Assembly: GCF_963678635.1 (NCBI RefSeq)
Contig: NC_087070.1
Location: 30,160,390 to 30,220,389 of the forward strand
DNA from: Symsagittifera roscoffensis
Taxonomy: Eukaryota; Xenacoelomorpha; Acoela; Convolutidae
Direction of reading: 5' to 3'
DNA length: 60,000 bases
Shown here: positions 10,301 to 19,291 of the stretch, in pieces
Numbering within the stretch: the first letter of the stretch is position 1
Layout of the letters: each line of letters opens with the position of its first letter
Position numbers and translations under genes: made by a program
The notes under the pieces: generated by a model
What the model was told of the DNA's origin: nothing
Database searches by the model: none
What the model saw: only the letters and a program-made list of their open reading frames with translations

Positions 10301-13300
10301 ATACAATAGGAATAGAAACTACTCCAATAATCGGAATAGAAGTTATTCAAACAACCGAAACCAGAATTACCCGAACAATCGATCAAGGAATAACTCATAT
10401 AATAGATCGAACTATAACAGACCAAACAATAATTACCAAAACAGATCACGAAATAATTCACAAAATCGACATTCAAGTTATAATAATCGTTATAAAAATT
10501 ATTCCCAATCACCACACAGGAATAATAACCATTATAATAATTCTAATAATCGCCATAGAAGTAGTACACCTAAACATCAAAGGAATATAAATCAAGTACA
10601 ATCAAATCCAGAAACAACATCAGACCCTCCAGGTATTGACGACACAGTAAATGATATGTTACAACTCAATCAAATAAAATGTGAATCATCAGACTCAGAA
10701 AGTGAAACAGAAAACACTATCTCCATCAGTATGATAGCAGTCGAAAATGACTATGAACCTATTATATATGAACAACCATTTTCATCACGCATATATGAAA
10801 ATCAATCAGAACTCCTTCACAATTATTATATTGAACCCATTCATTCCACACCGACGACGCAAAAAACTAATGAAATTAACACTACAAATCAACCCAATGA
10901 GAATAATAAAACAAAATGCTTGAATACAAATCACATCTATCAAAACATACAGAAAGAACAACCCAAAGAAAAAATTTGGACAATACCATTTCTTTTAGAA
11001 AGTCCAAGAAGCAAAGAATTTCAACCACCAGATCTTGAAATTGATTTTTTAATTGATTCAGGAGCAGAATCAAATATAATAAACATTCCCACATGGAATG
11101 AAATAAAAACCTTACACCCAAAGCTAACACCTCTTGAAACCTCCAGTAAACTAGCAACAGCACAAGGATCAACATTAGTAAACTATGGAAAAATTCAATT
11201 ATTTCTTCTCCCCACAAGAACAATGGAGCAAAATAAAATTTTAACTAAACCATTTAAACAAATATTCCATATCACTGATATTAAACACAATATCATTGGA
11301 ATACCATTTATCTCTAAATATATACCAACAATCAACATATTAAACAGTAAAATACTAATCAAAGATAAATACACAAAATCAAAAGACACATCCCTAACAT
11401 TTTTTCAAAGATTAAACAAACAACCACCATTCTTTTCAAAATTTTATCCAATATATAACCAACAAAGAAAACACCTGAAACCACTATCAGGAAACATATA
11501 TAATTTTTCAATAAAACAAGTTCACCAATATGATAAAAAACAAAACAAACAACACCTCTATATGTCAGACTTTGAATTCAAACCTATCCATAAGTTTTTC
11601 AAAATCACAATTTCATCCATAAAATATTTGAAAAACTCGAATTCAGATATTATTTCTCTACATGTATACAACAATACACCCTATCAAGTAACACTACCTT
11701 TAGGACTTTTAGGCTATTGCGAAACCAACGCTACGATATCACCAATACACGAAAAAGCATATCGCGTAAATAATATACTCCAATTATTAGATATTTGTCA
11801 ATCCACCATTCTTAATGAAGAATTATCCATACATAATATAATAAGTAACGAAAAAAGAAATACGGATTATTTCACAAAAACCCCATATTTCAAACCGACA
11901 TTTAACATAAATAACTACACAGAGAATCAACAGAAATTTTTAACAATGTTTAATTTCCAACATTCACAAATAACACAAGACGAATTTAAAAAATTAGCCA
12001 AACAGCTAATTAAATATTCATCAGTCTATGCAACATCCAAATTTGATGTTGGCAAAATCAGCTCATCACTACATCTCCCATTAAAACCAGACGCAGTTTT
12101 CAAAAAACAAAGAGCAAGTAAAGTACCAATTCATTTACACGATAAAGTAAACAGATTACTTGATATTTTAGAACAATACAATATAATCTCACCAGTAAAT
12201 AAAGAAGAACAACCAAAAGGTAACACATTTATCAACCCTGTTATCATTCTAGCCAAAGGAGAATCATTAAAAATCGTTCTCGACGCTAGATACCTCAACT
12301 CACTCATAGATGAATCAAAGTGTAATTGGCCTATTGAACCAATACAAGTTATTTTAACAAAAATAAACGGAAAATACTTTACAACCGCAGATATGAATAG
12401 TGCATACAATCAAATGCCATTAGATGAACAATCGCGACGTTTAACACAATTTGTTATTGGAAACCAACAGTATGAATTCAACCGCTTATTCTATGGAATA
12501 TCCATAGGACCAGCAGCATTTTCAGCTTTTATGAGCAAAATTTTTCGACCACTAATACTCAAGAAAAACGCAATCACCTATTTAGACGATGTTTTTATGC
12601 AATCACAGACTAAAGAAGAAATGTTCAATGTTTTAGAACAATATCACCAAATACTTCAGAACGAAAATCTGAAGGCCGCCCCCGATAAATCACACTTCTT
12701 TTTGACAAGAGTAAAATTCTTAGGACATAATATAGAAAGAAAAACAATCACCCCATTAAAATCACGCATTGATGCTATTCAAAAACTCCAACCACCAACA
12801 AACAAAAAGAAAATCCAAGAATTCCTTGGAATGTTGAATTTTTTAAGTAAATATGTCTATAAAATGCAATTATACCTAAGACCATTTTATAATATACTTA
12901 GACAACAAAATAATTTTGAATGGAACACAGAACATCAAGCACGATTTGAAGAAATTAAAAAACTTCTAACTGAACAAATTTCGAATACAATTCCAGATTC
13001 AAATCAACCATTTTATGCAATGTGGGATGCTTCGAACTTTGGCATCGGCGCAGCATTATTACAATCACATAATGGTACAATCAAAATGAACCTTATATCA
13101 GCAAACTCTCGATTATTCACTCAAGCAGAGCTAAGACTATCAACCCTAATGAGAGAATGTACAGCCATAATCTATACACTTACAGAATATGAATTTCTGA
13201 TACTTGGATCAAAACATCCAACAGTTCTATTCACAGATCACAAACCAATCATTTTTCTCTTTACACAAAAATCTAATCCAAATCACCGAGTTTATAGATT

Positions 13301-15611
13301 TCAACTAATTTTAATAAAATTCCCAAACTTACATATAGTTTGGACCGCAGGAAAAAATCTTGCATTACCAGACACCTTAAGTCGAAATACGCCACCTGAA
13401 TTACTTACACGTAAAACCACAGTTGAAATTCCCAAAAATATAAAATTCTACCTTGCAAAAAACGAAACATCACCCCGACTAGAATGCAAATATGCAGTAA
13501 AAACTGACGTTGAACAATCACAGATAAACAATCTACAACACTTCCCACTTTATTTAGATTGTCAAAATAATCACTATGAAGTTGACCTACTTGGAACATC
13601 AACTTTTAAACCAATCCCATATTCACAATGGATAAAAAATAACACCCAACAAAAAAGAGTAAAACAACACTCGCATAAAAAAGACCTTTTTCCACTAATT
13701 GAAAAAGAAAACCTAACTGATAAAATAAATTTATCAGGACCACAAACAATCGATTCAAAATACACAATAAATCAAGTTTTTGATCTCCATGACCCACTTG
13801 ATACAATACCCTTATCTAAATTAGAAATTGAAAACATATTTCTTCCCCCAACAGAAACAATTACAATTTCAACACTGAAACAATATCAGAATCTTGACCC
13901 GGTAATTCGACAACTAAAATCATGGCACAAATATAAAACTAAACCCGTCAAGGCAGATACAACTATTTTAGGAAATAAAACACTCCTCCGATATTTTCGA
14001 AAATTCAATAATACAACAATTAACGAAAACACAGACCTTCTAGAATACAAATTAAATGAATCTACAGTTCCCTGTCTCCCTCTAAGTATGATTCTCATAG
14101 CTTTTAATATTTCACATACACAAAATATTAAAGGACACTCTGGATCAGAGAAAACATATTCAAATTTTATACAAAACTTTTATTTCCCAAATGCACCAAT
14201 TTGGATAAAAGTACTATGCAATGACTGTATAGTATGCCAACTAAATAAACCTTACCCAAATCAAAAACAAATAGCACAAAAACAAGACTTTAAAGGACAA
14301 AGTTTGTACTTTAACCACCGTATCTCCTTTGATACAAAAGGACCAATTTCACCCTCATCAGAAGGAATCTCCTACATCATGGTAATTGTTGACGCATTTA
14401 CACATTATGTAGCACTTAACCCAGTACCACATTGTAACGCTTATTACGCTTACACAACACTCTATGAACACTGGATAGCCAAATTTGGACTACCAGAAAT
14501 TTTAGTTACAGACAACGGTACAGAATTCATAAATAATGAAATCATCACACTATGTCATCTATATAACATCAAACACAAACCACGTACATCTCACGCACCT
14601 TGGACAAACGGCTTAGTCGAAGGTATGAACCGTTCATTACAAGAATATCTCAGATGTATCATCAATGGAAATGATACAAGATACACCGAATGGTCAGCAG
14701 ATGTAAAATTATTTCCCTTAGCATATAATTCACAAATTACGACAACTCTAGGAATGTCACCATATGAAATGGTTTTTAACCAAAAGCCACGCAAACCAAT
14801 AATGTTTACAGCAAACTCTCATAAAAACGCACAAGGTTATTGTCAACCAAATAAAGACTCAATCTGTTATAACCTACCTTTACATACACACGATGAAGAT
14901 CATTTTCATCACCCACAAATTCTTAAATTAGCCTCCGGTACACACACCGAATGGATTTTAAACAGAGATAAAAAACACAATGAAATTTACCAAAAAGTAA
15001 CAAAAAAGTTGTTACAAAGGCAAAACATTAATGAACAAATAAATTCACGCTTTACAGCAGCCTCCGATTTAAAAATTGGAACATTTGTTTTAATACCCAA
15101 TTTTAATACTCAAAAAGGAATTTCTAAAAAGTTACAACCCCTTCGTAAAGGACCATACCAAATAATTGCAAAACCCACTGATGTCACATATAAAATCACC
15201 GACTCAGACAAAAAAGAAATCGTTCAACACCGAAATAACCTATTACCTTATTATCCAAAAGAATACGCACTCCGCGAACTAACTCAATTATATTCTTTTA
15301 CAGGTTTACAAGTTATTCAAAATGACCCACATACGGAAAATACAACAAAGGAACAAAAAGATTTTCACCTCAAAAACCAAATAACAAAATCAACCACCAC
15401 AAAAAACAATACAAAAAATCTAGATCAAAATACATCTCAAAAAGAAAGAAAAAATAGAAAAATGACAGAACAAATAATACCCCAAGAACAAATCGATAAA
15501 TCAGAACATAGAGAGTCTTCACGACTTAGAAACCAACCACGTAAAAATTATAAATTATTCATCCCACAATCTAAAATATTAAAGAAAGTCGAATTTCAAA
15601 AACAACTTTAA
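7365..15611 (+). CDS. Gag-Pol polyprotein, Ty3/gypsy type (2748 aa, single frame)
   Basis: One uninterrupted frame holds the structural and replication proteins. Gag begins with a long unassigned N-terminal region rich in Q, N and P. A retrotransposon Gag capsid-like segment spans roughly residues 610-770. A CCHC zinc knuckle starts at W843 (C-x2-C-x4-H-x4-C). Residues about 920-1075 are extremely Asn/Arg/Ser-rich and probably bind RNA. Protease follows with the active-site D1231-S-G. Reverse transcriptase has D1676 (TTADMN) and YLDD at 1739-1742. RNase H keeps WDAS, RECTA and FTDHKP. Integrase has an HHCC zinc region and D2323, D2383 and E2419, spaced as D,D(35)E. All these catalytic residues are present, so the polyprotein may be functional. 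No gag/pol frameshift or stop is present. No chromodomain was seen at the C-terminus. Gag is longer than in typical gypsy elements. Confidence 0.96.
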   Translation: MSSTHTPGEESPDDDDIFPFIVDATTDRGQHIFCKNLLLNLFEPGISPCKTEFPDVKIKRQIIDLYLKDICNLTQQYGIYSIEFNSPNQNHSKYVIQTDDLDLEFSKVFSEYIKSIQYHNSQRANSIFTNEVFAIIYSYISILENEIQIPNVSPTETSKHIKVRHEITLLSSFLNIIKENFTKDEVSQHTKHDLQKILAWFIIDYFTHNIDLISQARKNFRPQNSNDDTAITEQLDYVWDPEWSHPAFINFPQSISSQAIITISYVRDYVRVIPLTIDATPLNYNTFLPDMQNNSLNSTVIHNENLNGTRNLTQQDIQTPSHFINEEIVHTTTTQQSISPIRPNLTTPRNTNPSQTQVTLQSTVKPSVAPKYSHTDYQTYRPMTIPSKTRKTFTRNNFAEHNYNYTHPSKTNYQPRKNFSNYTRSRNWDNPIAQTNSVNFQTNLHPSQDRSENYPFFQQNKNKKQTSYQMDYLSSDDDFLQPDIFAPYNQEYRGQGVQKPHTNHRIFSPQPIDTQNQQPIQQQNPINTQYFQPIQQQNPMITHSYQPTQMQNELPLPYYLQQHEITRNQLSNFSQIPNAAESLQMTMNPYLMGGSSITSNKPLMVFTGTDPEYSVEDYLNAVTANLILNIGPEPINTPLHQNWIHRRTALIQTTLDGAAQKWFSVLPIEIKSNWKRFTQEFSKMFDSERNKQQQRVLCNEIRRLPNETIKQLAVRIETLVRKAYSLNTHDYKNTKMTEILMMTLTPQLRKIAIKKRASHPSSIREPDLDFRKLVDKLEQAEITMKLEETENLKLQYVNRIETNTTSINNIQESDTDLVEKITEILNIYEKHPNFKGKPSFKKWCNYCRRYGHSISECRQKQQDNQNKPQKYKEPNKSFYQYMKKDQNLPNKTVYSNNSSGKPLPNNTNYTRNQSPYNSSYRGRSPERRNTQNSSQNHYNRPNSRNNYSRSNSNTTRFVSRSNSQSRNNYYPNNQSRNSSYNRNRNYSNNRNRSYSNNRNQNYPNNRSRNNSYNRSNYNRPNNNYQNRSRNNSQNRHSSYNNRYKNYSQSPHRNNNHYNNSNNRHRSSTPKHQRNINQVQSNPETTSDPPGIDDTVNDMLQLNQIKCESSDSESETENTISISMIAVENDYEPIIYEQPFSSRIYENQSELLHNYYIEPIHSTPTTQKTNEINTTNQPNENNKTKCLNTNHIYQNIQKEQPKEKIWTIPFLLESPRSKEFQPPDLEIDFLIDSGAESNIINIPTWNEIKTLHPKLTPLETSSKLATAQGSTLVNYGKIQLFLLPTRTMEQNKILTKPFKQIFHITDIKHNIIGIPFISKYIPTINILNSKILIKDKYTKSKDTSLTFFQRLNKQPPFFSKFYPIYNQQRKHLKPLSGNIYNFSIKQVHQYDKKQNKQHLYMSDFEFKPIHKFFKITISSIKYLKNSNSDIISLHVYNNTPYQVTLPLGLLGYCETNATISPIHEKAYRVNNILQLLDICQSTILNEELSIHNIISNEKRNTDYFTKTPYFKPTFNINNYTENQQKFLTMFNFQHSQITQDEFKKLAKQLIKYSSVYATSKFDVGKISSSLHLPLKPDAVFKKQRASKVPIHLHDKVNRLLDILEQYNIISPVNKEEQPKGNTFINPVIILAKGESLKIVLDARYLNSLIDESKCNWPIEPIQVILTKINGKYFTTADMNSAYNQMPLDEQSRRLTQFVIGNQQYEFNRLFYGISIGPAAFSAFMSKIFRPLILKKNAITYLDDVFMQSQTKEEMFNVLEQYHQILQNENLKAAPDKSHFFLTRVKFLGHNIERKTITPLKSRIDAIQKLQPPTNKKKIQEFLGMLNFLSKYVYKMQLYLRPFYNILRQQNNFEWNTEHQARFEEIKKLLTEQISNTIPDSNQPFYAMWDASNFGIGAALLQSHNGTIKMNLISANSRLFTQAELRLSTLMRECTAIIYTLTEYEFLILGSKHPTVLFTDHKPIIFLFTQKSNPNHRVYRFQLILIKFPNLHIVWTAGKNLALPDTLSRNTPPELLTRKTTVEIPKNIKFYLAKNETSPRLECKYAVKTDVEQSQINNLQHFPLYLDCQNNHYEVDLLGTSTFKPIPYSQWIKNNTQQKRVKQHSHKKDLFPLIEKENLTDKINLSGPQTIDSKYTINQVFDLHDPLDTIPLSKLEIENIFLPPTETITISTLKQYQNLDPVIRQLKSWHKYKTKPVKADTTILGNKTLLRYFRKFNNTTINENTDLLEYKLNESTVPCLPLSMILIAFNISHTQNIKGHSGSEKTYSNFIQNFYFPNAPIWIKVLCNDCIVCQLNKPYPNQKQIAQKQDFKGQSLYFNHRISFDTKGPISPSSEGISYIMVIVDAFTHYVALNPVPHCNAYYAYTTLYEHWIAKFGLPEILVTDNGTEFINNEIITLCHLYNIKHKPRTSHAPWTNGLVEGMNRSLQEYLRCIINGNDTRYTEWSADVKLFPLAYNSQITTTLGMSPYEMVFNQKPRKPIMFTANSHKNAQGYCQPNKDSICYNLPLHTHDEDHFHHPQILKLASGTHTEWILNRDKKHNEIYQKVTKKLLQRQNINEQINSRFTAASDLKIGTFVLIPNFNTQKGISKKLQPLRKGPYQIIAKPTDVTYKITDSDKKEIVQHRNNLLPYYPKEYALRELTQLYSFTGLQVIQNDPHTENTTKEQKDFHLKNQITKSTTTKNNTKNLDQNTSQKERKNRKMTEQIIPQEQIDKSEHRESSRLRNQPRKNYKLFIPQSKILKKVEFQKQL

Positions 15612-16203
15612 TTTTGTATTTCACAATCTTAGACCTTTGAAACATTTTACACTTTCATTATTCAAAATAACATGCTGACAAACACGCAGCGATTCTAGTT
15701 CAAAATTAGCCAATAGGATTCATCCAATCCGTCACCTTCTCTAACTCTAACACAAACCAACTAGACGAACGATATTAAACTCCAGGCATATCTATAACTA
15801 TAACTTTACGACCTCCAGGTCAAAAATAAGCAAACCACTCCAACTTGACAACTAAAATAAATATCACCATAATATCATAACCCTCCCTTATCTAATAAAC
15901 CAAAGATCAACAATATTTCCCCAACTCAGACCTCAAATATCCCCCAAACAAATATGTTAAATTAGCCTAAAGTAAAAGAACGACCATTTTAATTAGCCTA
16001 AAGAATAAAAATCTCAAAAATACCCCAGATCATTTGACAAATGAAAATAAAGACAAAGAAGACCTCCCGATCACCATAAAAATTGCCCCCAACAATTTTT
16101 CACAAAACTCAACCCACTTGTCAAAAAACCAATAAATAATCCGACCACACTTGAAAATTGCCCCAAACAACAAAAAATATTCGATCAAGAAGTCATTTTG
16201 TAA
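15612..16203 (+). other. Non-coding gap between Gag-Pol and the 3' ORFs
   Basis: About 590 bases of AT-rich sequence with no supported ORF. It has two short related phrases (aaaattgccccc near 16079 and gaaaattgcccc near 16152). It is a plausible place for splice-acceptor signals for the downstream ORFs, but none stands out. Confidence 0.5.
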
Positions 16204-16434
16204 ATGCTCTTCTCTCAATCAGTCACTATAATTATCACAAACCTCAAACAATTTTTTACGATACTTCAAACTTTTATAATATTTCTTTTTGATATCATTG
16301 AATCTTTTCTAATAATCTTAATCATTTTTTGTAATATTTTTTTAATTTTCTACACTATATTCGAACTATTTCTCCAACTTTCAAAAACCCTTGATTATAT
16401 CCACAGGTACGATTCATACAACTTGTCTAAATGA
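16204..16434 (+). CDS. Small hydrophobic membrane ORF A (76 aa)
   Basis: Nearly the whole product from residue 8 to 58 is hydrophobic, dominated by Ile, Leu and Phe, enough for one or two membrane spans. It ends with TGA at 16432-16434, which overlaps the ATG of the next ORF (ATGA). Similar small hydrophobic proteins occur as viroporins or fusion helpers in viruses, but there is no sequence match that would support a function. Confidence 0.45.
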   Translation: MLFSQSVTIIITNLKQFFTILQTFIIFLFDIIESFLIILIIFCNIFLIFYTIFELFLQLSKTLDYIHRYDSYNLSK

Positions 16435-16619
16435 TACGAACTATTTTCAGTAGAACTGATATTTTTCTACTATTTGTAATTTTCATAACATTTTTATCAT
16501 CCCTCATTTTGACCATATGCAAATGTATAAAGAAAGCAATCCTCACATTTGCCCTAGCAACAATCCTTCTAATTCTTTTTTTAGAAGAATACTATAATAA
16601 ACATAAACTTTTTCACTAA
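16431..16619 (+). CDS. Small hydrophobic membrane ORF B (62 aa)
   Basis: The start codon overlaps the stop of ORF A as ATGA. The protein has a hydrophobic segment near residues 10-30 (IFLLFVIFITFLSS), a short basic/cysteine linker (CKCIKK) and a second hydrophobic segment (LTFALATILLILFL). It reads as a two-span membrane protein. The same frame reopens after TAA stops at 16617 and 16659 into a 366-codon frame. Function is unknown. Confidence 0.45.
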   Translation: MIRTIFSRTDIFLLFVIFITFLSSLILTICKCIKKAILTFALATILLILFLEEYYNKHKLFH

Positions 16620-16661
16620 AAGAATAGACCAAAAAAGCTATCAAAAATTGCTACCCAATAA

Positions 16662-17762
16662 TCACATAGTCAGTCTTCACCGACATCATCCCAAGAAAAC
16701 CCGACACCACCTTCAACTACCCAAAACCCCCAAACATCTACACGAATTTCTTTTCAAGATAACCCATATACCTTTGAAGAACGACACGCTCGCTTATCAG
16801 AACCACTAGAACCAGTTCAACGACAAGCACCTCTAAGCGAACCAACATATAACTTATACCCAACACTACCACAAGAATTAAGTAGAATAAGAAATCCTAG
16901 TCAAAACCAAAATACAGTCGAAATAAATAGACAAATTATACATCCTCGACGAAACAGAAATTTTCAAACTCCCCGAGTTCATTTTGATATACCTCAATCC
17001 CCATCACAAAACACTCCAGAAAACCCCATTGGTATATTACCAGAAACCCCTACGCTTCTTTCACAACGTAGCACCTCAAGCCTACCATCAGATTACTTAG
17101 GTTCAACACCAACATCTGAACAAATACGTGAAAATCCCTTTAACCCCCCAAACCCGGCATCACGACTACCATATTGGACAACACATTCATTTACACAAGG
17201 TGAACTAAATTTAGTCAATGATCCAATAGATATTTCTACGGATACAACAACATCCTCATCACTACCAGAAACATTATCACTACCATCAACACCATCAATA
17301 AGCCAGATTTCACCACCACCTTTTAACTTAAATTTCCCAAATAACCTCGACGCTAGATATCGAGAACAATCATCAACAAATATTCCTTTAAGACTAGACT
17401 GGAATACATTCACAGCACCTCCACCATTATTTGGACAACACCTAGAAAGTAACCGACTCCACAATTGGGCACTTAATAGACTACAATATAGACAAGACAT
17501 TCACGAAGACATTCGTGCTCATAACATCCAAATACTCCAACAGAATAGTCTACAATTAAAATTTGAAATCACGGTTAAATTAAACAACATTACTCAACAT
17601 CCCTATCCATTAAATCCACCAAATATAACAGCTCAATCCCTACCACCACCATTTATAACAACTGAAGTAATATACAAATACGACAGATATACCAAAAAGA
17701 CAATTGGTTACATCACATTTTATAACCCATACTCAGGATTGTCATACACATGTATATTCTAA
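16662..17762 (+). CDS. Long open frame without an ATG (about 366 codons)
   Basis: This frame is open from just after a TAA at 16659-16661 to a TAA at 17760-17762 and I found no ATG codon in it. The first two thirds are rich in Pro, Ser, Thr and Gln. The last third is more ordinary and contains LQLKFEITVKLNNI and TIGYITFYNPYSGLSYT. Such a long AT-rich frame without stops is unlikely by chance. Because it cannot start by itself, the product probably needs splicing, read-through of the two upstream stops, or a non-AUG start. It ends inside the first codons of the Env-like ORF (ATG at 17750), a 13-base overlap. No family recognised. Confidence 0.6.
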   Translation, partial: SHSQSSPTSSQENPTPPSTTQNPQTSTRISFQDNPYTFEERHARLSEPLEPVQRQAPLSEPTYNLYPTLPQELSRIRNPSQNQNTVEINRQIIHPRRNRNFQTPRVHFDIPQSPSQNTPENPIGILPETPTLLSQRSTSSLPSDYLGSTPTSEQIRENPFNPPNPASRLPYWTTHSFTQGELNLVNDPIDISTDTTTSSSLPETLSLPSTPSISQISPPPFNLNFPNNLDARYREQSSTNIPLRLDWNTFTAPPPLFGQHLESNRLHNWALNRLQYRQDIHEDIRAHNIQILQQNSLQLKFEITVKLNNITQHPYPLNPPNITAQSLPPPFITTEVIYKYDRYTKKTIGYITFYNPYSGLSYTCIF

Positions 17763-19291
17763 AAATTTTAATTTTTCTCCAACTCCTTTTTCTAATAACC
17801 TCAAATCAAAACATAAACCCTTCCCCCCGCACAGGACCACAAGATTTATTAGTAACACATTACGATTGTGAAGAAAACGAACAAAAAACACTACACAAGT
17901 ATGCAATAAATCAAGTATCACAATGCGAAACAGAACCCCAAGCCATAGAAACTACAAATGTAATCGCAACACTTTACTCAAAAGCCCGAGCAACAACAGT
18001 TATAGGATATAAATTCACAGCAACATTTTCTGAAAAGAAAGTACATTGTTCACAAGTCTCAAACGGAAATAAAAACCGACTTGACCATGAATCATTCTAC
18101 CAGAGTAATATAGAACGACTTTTACATCTCAATCCCGAAGATTGTAAAAACGAGTTACTCCGACTAAACATCACAAAAAATAAAAACACAGATAGAAAGT
18201 TAGTATATTTCCAAGTTTTTTCAGATTCTGTACATCAAGCAGAACTTGAAAGATATCAAGGACATATAAAATTAGATGAAAAGTACCCATATAACGGCGC
18301 ACACGGACGATTAACTTATGATATACACGATAAACACTGGATACCACACATTGGTATAAATGACCCATCAAACTGCAAAGCAGACACAAAAAATAAAGGA
18401 TACCAAGAAATAATGTTTTTCGATTGGAAAATACAACTCGAAAAAATTCAACTCACACGAGATTTATCAGACAACACAATGATCTATCAAGGAATCAGAT
18501 TACCTTGTAAAAACGACCAAGGTTATTGTGACCCTACAACAAGAACACAAGCAAAAATTGTTTGGTTCCCCGAAGACACATGTACAACATTTCAAGTAGC
18601 AAAAATACACGCTCGTATGATAAAATTTCACGAAAAATATTTTATACAATCAAAACCATATGAACAAGTAAATCCATTACGAAAAATAAGTTCTAATTTT
18701 AGAAACATTCATAATATAGAAAATAAATTAACACGTTTTCAGATATATCAAGAAACAGAACTTGCATGTAAATACAGAAACCCACTTCACAAAACACAAT
18801 ACTCCGAAATACTAGTTGAATACGAAAAAGGATTCGACATGACCACTGGAAAAATAAAAGTCGACCCATACGCCACAAGTCATCCTCCAAATGAAGGAAC
18901 ATCATACATACCAGTTCATTTTCAAAAAAATACAGGTCAACCTGGTGGACATTTAAAGCCCCAAGACGACCAAAGCACACGTTTACAAGAACTATCACTA
19001 ATGAATAGTACATATTTCGGTAATATCCACTATGATATTCACTTAGATATGAAACTAGACTACACGATTAGCCGAATTTTTCAAGAAATGTCACTCTCTG
19101 AATTAGAAACACTACACCAACTATGCGAGTTAGAAAGAACACAAATATTACAATCACTTGCACTAGCAGTATTAAAAATACCCTACGCAGGATATTTACT
19201 ATCAGGAAATAGATCAAATTTTTTAGACTATGAAGGAAACATTTTATGGTTTTATACTTGTACCAAAAAAGTATCACCACTACGTTTTTGA
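17750..19291 (+). CDS. Env-like glycoprotein, N-terminal part (513 aa)
   Basis: The ORF begins with a strong signal peptide (MYILKILIFLQLLFLITS) and continues as a cysteine-containing, mostly hydrophilic ectodomain with several N-glycosylation motifs (for example NIT, NST, NRS). Position after Gag-Pol and the downstream membrane segments in the next frame make an envelope-type glycoprotein the best reading. The frame ends early at TGA 19289-19291, and similar protein continues in the +1 frame. The change falls around an A-run near 19266-19271. I recognise no specific envelope family, and no obvious furin site was seen. Confidence 0.7.
   Translation: MYILKILIFLQLLFLITSNQNINPSPRTGPQDLLVTHYDCEENEQKTLHKYAINQVSQCETEPQAIETTNVIATLYSKARATTVIGYKFTATFSEKKVHCSQVSNGNKNRLDHESFYQSNIERLLHLNPEDCKNELLRLNITKNKNTDRKLVYFQVFSDSVHQAELERYQGHIKLDEKYPYNGAHGRLTYDIHDKHWIPHIGINDPSNCKADTKNKGYQEIMFFDWKIQLEKIQLTRDLSDNTMIYQGIRLPCKNDQGYCDPTTRTQAKIVWFPEDTCTTFQVAKIHARMIKFHEKYFIQSKPYEQVNPLRKISSNFRNIHNIENKLTRFQIYQETELACKYRNPLHKTQYSEILVEYEKGFDMTTGKIKVDPYATSHPPNEGTSYIPVHFQKNTGQPGGHLKPQDDQSTRLQELSLMNSTYFGNIHYDIHLDMKLDYTISRIFQEMSLSELETLHQLCELERTQILQSLALAVLKIPYAGYLLSGNRSNFLDYEGNILWFYTCTKKVSPLRF

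Noticed and set aside
10234-10590. Plus-strand 118-aa ORF rich in I and T inside Gag
   Set aside because: It is a frame-shifted reading of the Asn/Arg-rich low-complexity region; the repeated composition explains its openness.
7778-15000. Many minus-strand ORFs antisense to Gag-Pol (for example 8668-8940, 9883-10230, 10882-11223)
   Set aside because: They arise from the A-rich, stop-poor codon usage of the sense strand. They have no motifs and odd composition (runs of F, L, C and Y).
17093-17500. Minus-strand 135-aa ORF opposite the ATG-less frame
   Set aside because: The plus frame has a continuous 366-codon opening and joins the polycistron layout; the antisense ORF has no supporting context.
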